DNA of 64,000 nt, from contig OY728120.1 of assembly GCA_963277665.1 (NCBI GenBank), positions 426,132,138 to 426,196,137 of the forward strand, read 5' to 3'. This DNA comes from Viscum album. Its lineage: Eukaryota; Streptophyta; Magnoliopsida; Santalales; Viscaceae. Position numbers and translations under genes: made by a program. The notes beneath the pieces were generated by a model that saw nothing but the letters and a program-made list of their open reading frames with translations, did not search any database and was not told where the DNA came from. Positions 31,976 to 43,905 of the stretch are shown here, one piece after another; positions within the stretch are counted from its first letter, which is position 1, and the number at the start of each line of letters is the position of its first letter.

Positions 31976-33100
31976 GATTCTTTTGAGAATAATTTTTTCT
32001 TGTTGCTCAGTTTTATTGTTAATCTGATTTTTTCCTTTAACATGCTGATGTTGTGTAGCATCATGAATAAGAGAAGATGTGCGAATCTTATTCCAGGAGA
32101 GGTTGCTACTGAACCTCAGAAAGAAAATCCTATAGTAGATCTGAATATATTTGAGGTGATTGTACACATTTTTCATGCTCTGGGACAAACACCACCTCCA
32201 ATTCCTGTTTAGGCTCCAGATGTGGATCCTTAGGGGGATGTTCTCTAGATTTATTCTCATGATTGTTTTCTCCAGAAGCTACTAATATTTATTGGATCAA
32301 TTAATCCATAGCATATTGAGGAATGGTTGAGACAAATATAATGTATTTTTGAGTTCTAGGAGACACCTATAGCCATCAAGGTAAAGTGTGCCACCTTTTT
32401 CCTTGAAGGTATGAGCAAGAGATGGTGGGACACGATGATGACGGAAGGGAAACATGAGGTCTTAGAGAGGAAAGGCATAAAGGTTCTTTTCACAAACCAT
32501 TTTTATCTCGATTCAATGGTGTTGGATAAGGATATTGATTTCTTGAAGCTTGAGCAGGTCGATAGAATCATGACCGAGTATTCAAATTTATTTGCTGTGC
32601 TAGTGAAGTTTTCTTCAGAGATTGTATCTACTAAGAGGATGAGGGATCAGTAGTTTGAATTGGGAAATTTATAATCTATCCTTTCTCAAATATTCTTGCA
32701 GAAGCTTCCCACTTATGTAGACATACTTGATAGGGTGATGATGGTTGATATGGACCTGACAAGAATGTTAGGGTTGATGGTAGTTCCTTTTCCTCCCAGT
32801 GCCAGCATTGGTTCCTTGAAAGGAAAACAGAAGTGTGATAATTTTCATAGTGGTTCTCAATGACAGATTCATTTTAAACCTCCTAAATCTCAAGGAGAAT
32901 GTATGTTGGTTTTCTATCAGTGTGGAAAGCCATGATATTATAAGAGAGTTTTCACTGAGGCTCCCAAGGACTGTTGTTCTTATGGTCATTCAGGACACAT
33001 AAAGAGGTTCTTTCAACACTTCTCTACTCTGCGTAGTGGCACATGATCGTCCGCTCCCCCTAAAACTACATGGAAATCAAATGCTTCACATTCAAAAGGC
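31976..33100 (+). pseudogene. gag: Element B unit 2: gag remnant
   Basis: The frame begins near M-N-K-R-R (32062) and runs with several stops. It reads H-I-E-E-W-L-R-Q-I at 32314, then C-A-T-F-F-L-E-G-M-S-K-R-W-W-D at 32389-32433, and L-F-T-N-H-F-Y-L-D-S-M at 32484, the canonical capsid landmarks. The piece 32411-32653 is open for 80 codons. Two zinc knuckles follow: F-Y-Q-C-G-K-P (first Cys lost, 32911) and C-C-S-Y-G-H-S-G-H-I-K-R (32972). Directly upstream is the integrase end of unit 1, with no LTR or PBS between. Confidence 0.8.
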
Positions 33101-33645
33101 TTCCATCCATAGGCATCTAGAACTAATATTCTTCACGTAGTGGAAGAGTCTCCAGAGGAACCATACATGGGTCTAGTGACTATGAGAGGTACCATTACTA
33201 TAACATCTTCATTAGTGACTGCTCTTTTTGATACTAGTGAATCTCACTCATTTATTTCAACCCGTATCATTAATCTTATTAATCTTCCTATGGAAATTTT
33301 ATATTCTAAAATCAATATTATTAAACCCCTTAGTGTGAAGAGAGAGTTGGGTATATGTATTCCCAATTGTTTATTCTCTCTATCATATGTCGATCTTGAT
33401 TTATGTTTTTTGGTTCATGACTTGGAATTTCATGGCATCATATTCAAGATGGATTGTATCATTTTCAATAAATTCTAGATTAATTATTATCTCCGACATG
33501 TCTACCTTACTATATCCAGTAGTGTGCCTCTTGTTTTTCAAAAAGAATGGGAACCAAGGTCTAGTAGAGCTAAACCATATTATCCAGAGTTGGGGAATGT
33601 GATATCAGTGTTTGCTTTTGATTTGGAGTGATATTCATTGTTTGG
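33101..33645 (+). pseudogene. Element B unit 2: protease remnant
   Basis: An open stretch of 112 codons (33140-33478) contains T-A-L-F-D-T-S-E-S-H-S-F-I-S (active site at 33230, D-T-S for D-S-G), then I-N-L-P-M-E. Near its end comes L-E-F-H-G-I-I-F-K-M-D, the counterpart of FDVILGMDWL with Trp lost. It is catalytically dead by sequence. It aligns with unit 1 at a constant offset of about 2447 bp. Confidence 0.75.
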
Positions 33646-34590
33646 TGATCTCCCTCCTATCGTCATTGAGTTTCATGACCTTTTTCCTTCTAACTTATCT
33701 TGTTTTCTACTATTAAGGGAGGTTGATTTTTCTATTAACTCAATGCTTGGCACTCAAACAACTGCAACTCCCTCTTACCACATGGAAGTAGCTGAAATGA
33801 AAGAGTTGAAGTTATAGTTGGATGATTTTCTTGAGGATATTCATTGTGCTTATATTCTTGACTTTGGTGGGCCTTTGGATGATCATTTGGGGCTCGTTAA
33901 TTTTTCATATAACAAAAGTTACCAGCCTACAATTAGAATGGCTCTTTCTGAGATCTTGTATGGCCACCCTTTTAAATCTTTGTTGTATTGATCAGATATT
34001 TTTGAATGTTCCATAGTTTAACCGAGTTTGGAAAAATAGAAGACAACTATGATTTAGTTGATTTTTTAGAGAATGTTGATATCATAGAGTTGTATACATA
34101 ATAGGTTGATCATCTTCGTAGACCGTTGGAGTTCTCAGTGGGTGACCAGATATTCTTTAAGGTTTCACCTTAGTTGGTTTATCGATGGATTTGGTGGAAA
34201 GGGAAGCTTTCTCATTTTTCTGTGGGACCTTTCGAGGTTATTGATCATGTTGAAAAAGTACTTACCAATTATCACTACCACCACAGCCGACGTCGATACA
34301 TAACGTGTTCCATGTATCACGGCTGGAAAACCATCTCTTTGATTCTTCTTGTGTTTGGAGATGGAGTGATCTTGAGATTGAACCTGATTTATGAGTGAGT
34401 GACTGAACAACCATGGTTGTTTATTCTAGTACCATGGTACTTCATGTGAGGATGATACCTCTGGACTAGGTTCAATGGTAGCATGACTCTGATTCTCATG
34501 AGATGTGGGAGAGGGAGGCAGTGATTAGAGAAAAGTGGCCTCATCTTTTTCAAATGGAGGTTTCTTCATAGGCTTTCTAGTGATAGAATG
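33646..34590 (+). pseudogene. pol: Element B unit 2: RT start fused to integrase C-terminal half
   Basis: The same fusion as in unit 1 is seen: L-D-D-F-L-E-D-I-H-C-A-Y-I-L-D-F-G-G-P-L, with the join at CTTGAGGAT (33830). Integrase landmarks follow: F-S-Y-N-K-S-Y-Q, L-Y-G-H-P, V-G-P-F-E-V-I-D-H-V and, after frameshifts, L-E-I-E-P-D-L. The end W-E-R-E-A-V-I-R-E-K-W-P-H-L-F (34508-34552) is the usual C-terminus of chromovirus-like integrases. Unit 2 is complete at its 3' end and leads into the PPT. Confidence 0.8.
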
Positions 34591-34591
34591 T

Positions 34592-34608
34592 TCCTAGGGT
34601 GGGGTGGT
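34592..34608 (+). other. Polypurine tract, element B
   Basis: AGGGTGGGGTGG with one T interruption per side abuts TGTAAC of the 3' LTR, the expected site for plus-strand priming. Confidence 0.8.
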
Positions 34609-36484
34609 TGTAACATTCTATTATAGTTTTAGGTATTTTTAAACCCTCTTGGGTAAAATTAATAAAATCCTAAGTGGGAAAAAATTATTTTTCAAAGATT
34701 TTTTGATAAATTTGTTCATAATTCCAGTTAACAACTTTAAATGTTGAATAAAATATTCTTGGAGTTCGATAATGAGTTACTGTGATATTCTGAGGCCCTC
34801 AAAGTCTTGGTGAATACTGAATAAAAATATTAAATATATCATATTTAGATCGTAAAATTTAATCAAAATAACTGAATAACTCCAAAACGGTGCATCGTAT
34901 GAGAAATCTATGACCTCAATTATGTCTAAAATATGGTGTTTACTCTAAGAGGGGTATAACATTCGAAGATGTTATAAATTTAGATTATTTTATCATAAAG
35001 ATGGTTTTAACTTAGATGGGGTATAACATTTGAAAGAATCGAGTGTTTGGATGAATCACTCACAACAATAACCCTTTTATTTTAATTAATTATTTATTCC
35101 ATTTTTTAAATAATAAATCATTAATATCTCTCAAATGGTGCATCGTATGTGAAATCGGTGACCAGTTCTGGATCTGATATGCGGTGTTTACCCAAGGCAA
35201 GTCATGAATTTTATGAGAAACGGGTGTTTGGTCATGTCCCTAATGAATTTAAAGTTATTTAAGAAATGTATTAAATGATTAATTTTATTATTTCAATTTA
35301 ATAATTTATTTAATTCTGAAAAACAGATGGTACTCTTCATCCATATTCCCTAATTCGTTACCCCCATTTTTAAAGACTGAAGGTTTCTGAAACTCTATTT
35401 TCAACTGTTTTTACCCAATTAATTCACCAAATATAATAAATGAGTTAATTAATGGATCTATAATCAATTTTAGATTGAATCCCACTTTTAAACTGGTTCT
35501 TGATGGAGGGTTTCAAGCGGATGAAACATATGCAGATCAAGGTTATGAAATAGCCAAATCAATCATGTTTTTCCAATGTTGTTAATCTTGACAAGTCTTA
35601 TAAACTTCAGATATAATCTGTATTCAATAGGTGAAGTCAGTTGCGGTTCTCATTTTTATCTGTGCGTTTGGTCCTTGTTCAACCTCTTTTGGTTGTGTGT
35701 TTTGTTTCAGAAATGTGTTTTTTTTGTTTTATTTTTATTAATTACTCTTCAAATATTCTAAATTCCGTATCTTCTACATTGTTGATCAGATTTAAGCACC
35801 ATCATTTTTGTTGGTTTCGTATCTATGAGAAGAATATGATTAATATTTTTGATTTGAAGGCACCAATATGTTGTTCTATCTTCCTTTTTTAATTTAAAAT
35901 TGATTATTTTAAATAAATTTTCATAGTATAATTACATGTATTATAAAATGATAATTATTGAAATAATTTTAAAAGGACAATCACATGGTTTTATATAAAG
36001 ATAAATTAAAATATTTTCATACAATAATTGTTTTAAATTATTAATTGACAATTAAACATCTTATTGAATATAATTTTCAAAAATTATCATTGGGTAACTA
36101 TAAGGTAATTATCACGTGACATATATTATCAGAATTATCATGGGATAATCATGTTTTTTTCAATAGATATTTATTTTAATTATAAATCAATAATTTGAAA
36201 ATTATCCAAGAGAGATAAAATATTACACTATTTAATATTTCAATAAATATTTTGAAATTATCCAGGAGAGGTAAAATATTATCACATATAATATTTTAAT
36301 TTGTAATTTGAAATTATCCAAGAGAGATAAAATACTACCACATGTAATATTTTTAAAAATAATTTGAAATTATCCAAGAGAGATAAAATATTATTTCTTG
36401 TAATATTTTAATCAACATTTTTTCACATAATATTTTAAATGATAATTTTAAAATTATCTACGAGGGAGAATGTATAATCGCATG
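34609..36484 (+). repeat. Element B 3' LTR
   Basis: It is the counterpart of 28314-30395 and includes the 180-bp motif (34870, 35120; a middle copy is partly deleted) and the 56-bp array. The similarity to the 5' copy stops at TAATCGCATGT, because the 5' copy is truncated there. The true end may lie further right. Confidence 0.8.
36183..36484 (+). repeat. 56-bp minisatellite, about 5 copies, right LTR of element B
   Basis: It has the same consensus as 30008-30395, with units near 36186, 36243, 36300, 36356 and 36440. Confidence 0.9.
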
Positions 36485-37160
36485 TATTATTTTATTTACT
36501 TTTGAAGTAAAATAATTGGAATTGGTTTTAAGAACCCTTGATGAATGTCAACCATTAGTGTGTCGACACTTATGATAATAAGGTTGTGATGAGGTGTATT
36601 GAAACAGACAAAGTGGTTTATCTTTTCCATTAATATCAAAGACCTCGAGGTAGGTGGTTCGATCCCGATTATCCAAATTGATTAACCTTGAATTGCTTGA
36701 TGTATTTCAAAATTTAATTTAAATTCTATTTCATAAACATTCTTTCAATCAATGTAATAAAATAAGATTCCATTGAATTGGGAAATTTGAAATGGTTTTG
36801 GCATGAGATTTGGAAAATCCCCAATTCCATTGAATTGGGGTGTGTTTGTCGAAATTTGTTATTTTAAATAGTTTAAATTTAAATTTTCTACTTTATAGAA
36901 ATTATTTCAATTAAAATATTTAATTTAATTATGGAAATGAATTTTGAAATGATGGAATTGGTTTTGAATTAATTTTAAACTTGTGAAATTGGCCTAATTT
37001 TTTTTGATAGAAACCCTGCGGTTTTATCTTGTTAAAGAGGCATGTTTTTTTATTAAAACCCATTTTGGTTTTAAAAAGAAATTTGGTATTGAAATGGAAG
37101 AATGAGACCTAATTTTATTTTAAGATGTCTTAAAATGAATTGTGCATCATTGATTGTGTA
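36485..37160 (+). other. Unassigned block between element B LTR homology and element E LTR
   Basis: No protein is seen. It contains a strong hairpin (CCCCAATT, 6-base loop, AATTGGGG at 36818-36839) and a tRNA-like promoter pair described separately. It is either the last part of the B LTR or a separate insertion. Confidence 0.4.
36605..36670 (+). repeat. tRNA-like A and B boxes, possible SINE head
   Basis: ACAAAGTGGTTTA (about 36609) resembles a Pol III A box, and GGTTCGATCCC (36656-36666) is an exact B box. The intervening ATCAAAGACCTCGAGGTAGGT resembles the body of tRNA-derived plant SINEs. No full cloverleaf and no clear tail or target duplication can be seen. Confidence 0.35.
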
Positions 37161-38960
37161 AGATCACATGCAAGCCTTAGGTAGTTGGTGAGTTATTTTG
37201 ACACACTCTATGCTATTAAATCATTCTAAAACATACATGAATTATGCCACATCCCTTACATGATGGTGATGATTCATCTCTGACCAGTGTCCAAATGACG
37301 TATGTTTACACATATTTTTGTGATCACATAGATAGTGTGGAGTCCTATATCCAGAATTACTATCATACCTATTTGGCAGATGCAAATGTTCCTTGCTTGT
37401 TATTTATATTTTAGATATAAATGTAGGCCAATTATTTTGAACTTCTTTACATGCCTAATGAATTTACATAAATTATTTCATGTAACTTTTTTATTTAATC
37501 CATTGTTTTAGAATTATTCCATCATTTGTAAAGCCTTTTCTTAAAGTATTCTTTTCATCATTTGAACTATATATCATGATTTTTTTAATTATGATTTAAA
37601 ATTCCAAACCTATTTATCTTTAAAAATTGAACGCATTCCCTTGGTTAATCAATTATTGGCATATATTTTTGAAATCCATGGAGAGAATATATATGGATTT
37701 TTAGATCACACCCTATTTATAAATTTGGGTGTTTGTAGATTATCTTCATCTACATATTAGTAGAGGGGAAGGAAAAATTGGAGGTGGATCCTGCTACTGA
37801 ACCATGGTTATGGCGAGTTTTTTCTATAGGTTCTGGGTTGTTTTTCCCTATTTTAGTACTTGGGTTATAGTACTTAGGAATTTTTTATACCTTATTTTAT
37901 TCTGGTACTTTACTCCTGTTGGATTTTATTTTTATATGCATACTATCTTGGTTATTTGAAATCCACATTTTCAATTGAAAAATCATTCTCACTTGCATGT
38001 TTTATGATGCCAGGTGCTAGTCACCAACCTGTGGGGATTGGGAACGCACTTTAGGCTATGTCAGGTCCACCTCAGTTATTGGGTTACCAGGGTTCCTGGG
38101 TTGGTTTGTGACATGCTCATATGATTCCATATTGCTTTATTTATTATTATTTTATTCTATCTTGAATGTTTAAATTAATTATAAGTATATTTTAAAAAAG
38201 TATATATAATGTAACTTTTAAATTAGATTTGAAATTTTTTTGAGTAAAAGATGCTGAGGATGGGAAAATGATTTTTCTATGTGAATTTTTTATTTAAAGA
38301 GAATGAAATAAATGTTTTATAAAATGGTTTAAGGTGGTTTTTGGTTTCAGTGAGATCACTCATAAAATCAATTTTTTAAATATATTTTAATCCCATTATA
38401 AATGGATTAAATTTTGAAATGAATAACAAAAACTCTTTGGGGAATTCATAATGGGATTTAATTCACTCACACCTTGCATACATCATTCAGTGTGTGTATC
38501 TATCATGGTTTCATTTTAGATTCCTTGGATTTGGTCTTATGGTATGGGATGTTTGGGCTATTTATTATGGTTGGTTTTAGTTTTTTATCAAGGCTGCGGG
38601 TCACATAGAGATGGTGGATTTTGGGTTTTCTATCTTCTTTTGATTACCTTTTGGGAATTTTCACGTATCAACCTTAATTACCTATATATATTTCAATTTA
38701 TTTATGTGTTATGCTTATTCATTTATTCTCTCAGTTATTTTTTTTACATTACAAGTTTGTTTTTTGTTTAGTTATTTAGATGCCTCCTTTATTATACTAT
38801 GTACTCTAAAATGATGTGATTATTTATATTTTTAGAATGAAATCATTAATATTGATTATGTTGTTAGACCCTAACACTTGTATCTAGATTAAGGTGATTA
38901 GAAACATTCCATGGGTATGCCATGGGTTAGATCCGTACACTGTGAACAGGTGGTCCATGA
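37161..38960 (+). repeat. Element E LTR, right of the element B insertion
   Basis: TCACATGCAAGCCTTAG at 37164 matches 43050-43066, which is exactly where the left fragment ended. 38230-38960 matches 43170-43905, with shared words (T/A)CACTCATAAAAT, TCATGGTTTC(A/T)TTTTAG and GA(C)CCTA(A/G)CA. A GGGATTGGGAACGC...CTATGTCAGGTCC block at 38035 is echoed at 38890 and 43830, so a segment of about 860 bp may be duplicated here. Confidence 0.55.
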
Positions 38961-41250
38961 TGGTTAATGAAAAAATTATAACAAATCACTCCATCTTTCT
39001 TTTTTTGGTGTGTCTAATTAGTATGGATACTATAAGAATAATAGAAACTTGAGAGGTAAGTGTAGGGAGTCTATAATGTTCTCTTTCTCCCCATAAATAT
39101 TAATTTTCCATGGAAATTCCAGATTTGAGCTTTTATTTTGAATTCATTTTTCGATATCTTTGATATATTTTGATATGATATGATGATATCATAGTCCCTA
39201 AGGATTGTGTCGATTATTTTAGAAGTTTTACTAAGCTTCCATAGCCAAAGTGGGGAACAAACCAGGAATTTACGATTATTCTACATGGTCTTGTAAACCA
39301 TGAAGTGCCCATTTATAATGGGTTTAAACCCACCATAGATCCTGTTGTATAGTTGATTAATGGTTTACTATCTCATGTGGCCAAATCAAACATAATTTTG
39401 TTTCTCATCTGGAAGTTTTTTTGCTACACTTTTTGAATTGATTACAATTGGGTTTACCATTAGTGTGATGTTAATTGAGGGAGTTTTATGTTTAGTTTAG
39501 GTTATTGAATACAAATATGGGTGACGTTTATATCTTTATATCTGTGTTTTCTCTTTTAAGGTTTAGATTTTTTTTGTTCCAAAAATGATATTTATATTGT
39601 ATATATGATAATTTATTAGGATATAATTTGTTGAAATTAGTTTTTCTTTTTTTTAAATGTTCTAAACCTATAGGGGATGTTTTTAAATTTTTTATTGAGG
39701 GTGTTTTCATAGGTATTCAATTTCAGAATTGAATTTTGGAAGTTATTTTGAATGAAAAAAGTCCTCATATTCAATGGATTGTGTGGTTCATTTTTTGATG
39801 CCCATGAAATGTTTAAATGGCCATTGGTTTTGAAATATGGTTCTATCAATAGTTTCAAATGTGTTAAAATATTTTGTGAGGGGTGTTTTGTTTTTAGGAA
39901 TGTGGGTTTTTGAGAAATGGTAATTTTTTAAGCTATCTGCCTTGGTGAATGGGTGTTTTTGGTTTGTCTCCTTGGTTATGGGATCATTTGATTTGATTGA
40001 GGATTATGAACATGTAGGTTAATGTTTAATTTTAAATACTATATTCATCCCATAAATGTTATAATGAAATATAGGGTTATTATCTACTCCCATAGATGTA
40101 GTTCTTCATGGGTTTACTTAACCCATACTGAGGACTAAGTGCTGGAGCCATGTGTTTTCCAGTCCTTGGAACTGATTTAGTACTTATTTAATAATGGGGA
40201 GCCATTTCCTGAATCATAGAGATCTTTTATTTAGAGATATTTAGTCTTCTTGTTGGGATATATTTCCTATTTACCTATTAGTAGATATGTAGTTGGGTTT
40301 TGGGTATCTTACCACTTTGGGAATTGATCTGGTGTATTATTTTAGTGACTGCCTTTTGATGTGTGTCAAGGTTTTCTTAGCTTCTCTTTTGAGGATGGTG
40401 ACAAGTTATGGATCAGTCTTTAGGCCTTATTTTATTTTTTGATAGTATTAAGTTTTGGGTTTTAGTGAATTCCTTGATCATTAGGTTTCCTTCGCTCAAT
40501 TATTCTTTTGTTTTCTTATTTTTTGAGTATTTTGATATTGGATTCTTGATGGTTTGAGAAAGGGTGACCTTTAGAACAAATTTAGGTTGACTAGGATAGT
40601 ATTTCCTTTAATATATTTAACACATGATGGTACTATATTTTTTGGGATTACCATTAGATAGTGTTTTGAGTTGAGACATTATTATACCTTTATAGTTTTA
40701 TAACTCGAAGGTCTACATCCCTTTTTGTTTCCTATTATGGTATGTTGGGAGTTGTTTCTCATGAGTTTTTTGTTTGTGGTTTGTGTTGATATTCGAAATG
40801 TTTTAATTTTGTGTTGTTGAGTTCTCCTTGGATTCTGTGTTCCTTTGTGTTTTAGGATTTTATATCTGAGTCCTCATTTGATTTTCAAGGGGTGCTGACT
40901 ATCATGATGTTCTTGGGGATGTGATCTTATAGTTAATGTTTTAGTCTCATGGTGTGTTCACTTCTTTTCAAACCATTGTGATATGTACCAAATTGTGGGG
41001 AGACCTATACTAAGTCTAATCCCCTCCTAGACTCTTTCTTCATGATTGATTCATGTTTTTTGTAGAAGAATTTTTGTTTTTTTCACATGATTGTTTGTTT
41101 TAGAGAAATAATTAATGATTTATGGTTTACTTTGTTAGGTTATCTCTAGTTATTTAACTTCTAAACTCACCTCATACTACAAGATATTATTTTGTCTTTT
41201 TTCTAGATACTTCCTCTTTTACGACGGAATTTTTTGGGGGAATAAAATAG
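38961..41250 (+). other. Interior of element E, no recognisable gag or pol
   Basis: The 2.3 kb between the two E LTRs have only short reading frames. The end (41205-41262) resembles the stop region and polypurine tract that close gypsy polyproteins (CTTTTACGACGGAATTTTTTGGGGG). I could not identify any catalytic domain, so this is either extremely decayed or a non-coding passenger. Confidence 0.4.
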
Positions 41251-41262
41251 AATGGTGGGGAG
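41251..41262 (+). other. Polypurine tract, element E
   Basis: AATGGTGGGGAG stands just before GTTTTCACACCCCATATCCC. The latter is a mutated form of the common LTR start TGTTACACCCC. Confidence 0.55.
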
Positions 41263-43905
41263 TTTTCACACCCCATATCCCAATAGATAATACTGTAAAA
41301 CTTTTCTTGAAGAAATTTGAGTGTAATTTAAATTTTAAATGTTTTTTCTCCTAATTTTGAGATTTTGAAAATTTATGGGTATTTCACAGCTTTTTCATGT
41401 TTCTAAGTAACCATGTGATAGGAATTTTAGACTTGATAGTGTGTTTTTCATGGTTATTTCATGGATAAAAACCATGCAGGCTAACCAACAAACCATAACA
41501 CTCAATATTTCATTTTGGGGGCGACTTAAATGGTCCAATCATGGTTAGTAGTAACCTTGCAGCTGAACTATGTAAGTGTGTTGTGAGTATTTAATGAATA
41601 ATTCACAATTGGTGTTTGATTTAACAAACCATATGGTAATCATTGTTCACTATCCACGTGTTTAAAAATTAGTTTTCCCTCTTTCCCCCTCTTTAGAATT
41701 AATGGTTTTGGCCCCTTTTCTATTCTTATAGTACAACTGATGCTAGTTCACATGTTGGGGCATCCCACATCCATATCATTTTATATCCATGATGTTTTAT
41801 CCCCATTATCCAAGATAATATTCCAAGGTAATCCCTTATTTCTTTCTATTTTCATTCCTTCTACCCCTTTCCATTGGCTTTCAACTCTATTTGGATCCCT
41901 ATGGGCTGAATGGTTTTTTAGGGTTCATGGTTTTTTATTCATGGGGGTTTTGGTTGTTAAGGAATATTTATGATCCCTTGAGGATTTTTTGAGTGTCCTC
42001 TATTATAGGAGATGACTTTCAATTAATTAATATTGAATTGTGGTGGGTTTTTTTCTCCTTCATTAAAATACTTGACATTGTTTTCAAAGAGATATATAAT
42101 GAATTTTTATCAAATTATAGAAATTTGTAATATTTATAACTATTTGATTAATTTTTTTGACATGATTATTCACTTTTCATTGAGTGTGGTTTCACAGAAT
42201 TTTATTTTTAAAATTATTTTTGAATACCAAGATGTTGTAAAATATTTTCAATGACTTATTTCAAATTAAACTGGTGTTTTAGAGGCCTTGATGTTTTTTT
42301 GGTCTAGATTTGAGTAAATGGAATGTTTCAATTTTTGAATGTTTTTTTAATATAAAGGGGTTTATATTTGAAAAAAAATTAATCTTGGATTTCATGGATT
42401 TATTTAAATGGTTCGATTTTATAGATTTATTTGAAATGAAATTTCAAATGATTAAAAATAACTTGGCATCCTGAGTCCTTGTAATGAAGGTATGTTAGGC
42501 ATTTTTTAATTGTTTTCAATGATACATATATATGAGGTCCTCTTTATCCTCTTTTTGATTATTTTTGATATGAATTTTATACCAAGGTGAATTATTTATA
42601 TTTTTTGTGATAATAATGATATTTTAAAGGGATTGTTTCTTTTGTGTGTGTAAGGGGTGAGATGAAATTTATTGCTTATGATTTATTGATGAATGTGATT
42701 TGACACCTCCTATTGTATTGACATACATGTGGATCCTAGGTTCCTTAGTGAAGGACTGATAGACATTTATACTATGTCATGATGTGAAATTATAGATCCA
42801 CTATGGTATTTGAGGCCATAGGGGAGTGCCATCAGTGAGGTTAGTTTAAATAAGATGATTGTTTATATATTTCAGAATACATTGATAGGCCTATAGATGC
42901 TCCTAGACTGGGTACATTTAGGGTCACCTTAAGATATTTTTATAAATTTCCCATGATTACATGATTATTTTTTATTAGGTGACTTATGTTCTTTTGTGTT
43001 CTTTAGTTTAAATGGAATCTAGGGCATCATGCTTTGTTTTCTTTCATTCTCATGTGAGGCCTTAGTGTTTTTTATTTATTATTTCAACTTTTAGCTTGTT
43101 TTTTTAAATTTATTCTAACGAACATTAAAATTATATAGATATAAAATAAAATTTTAATGTATATTTGAAATGGGTGTTATCGGTAAAAGTGGTTTAGGCC
43201 GAGGAAATAGTTTTTTTCTAAGGGATTTTTTTAATTTAAAAAGAAATGAATATAAGTTTTATAAAATTGGTTAATGTGGTGTTTGGTTTTCATATAATCA
43301 CTCATAAAATTTATTTTCTAAATGGATTCCCAAAACATAATAAATTAATGTTATTTTAAAATAAATAACATATAGTATTTTGTGAAATCCTATTATTATT
43401 TTTTTCTCCCACACCTAAGAAACACCATTTGGTGTATTCACCAATCATGGTTTCTTTTTAGGTGCCCCAAATTTATTCTTTTGGTCTAGGATGTTTGTGT
43501 TGTTCATTATGGTCATTTTGGGAGATAGATAATGGTCCAAGTAAAATAAATATGGTAGATCTTGGGGTTTTTATCTAATTTATTATCATTTTAGAGGATT
43601 TTTTTTATCATACTTAACGACATAGATCTCTTTTTGGTTTATTTTTTCATGATGCTTATTCACCTATTTTCTCTGTTATTTTTGTGATGTGGATTGTTTA
43701 TTTTATCTTTAGTTGTTTATATTTAACCTCTATTATACCACTTACTATAATTATATATTTATATTTATATTTTGACACTGAAATATTTCTAATGGTTATG
43801 TTTTGAGACCCTAGCATTAGTTTATAGCCTGGGGAAATTGGTAACGCTCCTTGGTTATATCATGGTTTGTATCAGGTTCCCGATCCAGGGGTGTCCAATG
43901 ATTTT
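41263..43905 (+). repeat. Element E LTR, distal copy
   Basis: It begins near CACACCCCATATCCC after the PPT and ends near GATTTTTCA. Its 3' half matches the split LTR at 27908-28313 plus 37164-38960 with element B removed. That match is the evidence that B is inserted. The first 1.2 kb could not be matched to a partner. A 77-codon open frame at 41740-41973 has no recognisable content. Confidence 0.5.

Larger units (their letters stand above)
28314..36484 (+). mobile_element. Element B: gypsy element with two RT-less gag-pol remnants in tandem
   Basis: Similar LTRs begin TGTAAC at 28314 and 34609, the second directly after a polypurine tract. Between them lie two coding remnants about 2447 bp apart, each with gag zinc knuckles, protease, the first part of RT, and then the second half of integrase. 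No LTR separates the two. The 5' LTR runs straight into the gag zinc knuckle, so its end, the PBS and the first gag N-terminus are gone. The right boundary is uncertain: the LTR may extend to about 37160. I found no target duplication. Confidence 0.75.

Noticed and set aside
36605..36670. A functional tRNA gene
   Set aside because: Only the A and B boxes are convincing. No acceptor stem or full cloverleaf can be drawn.
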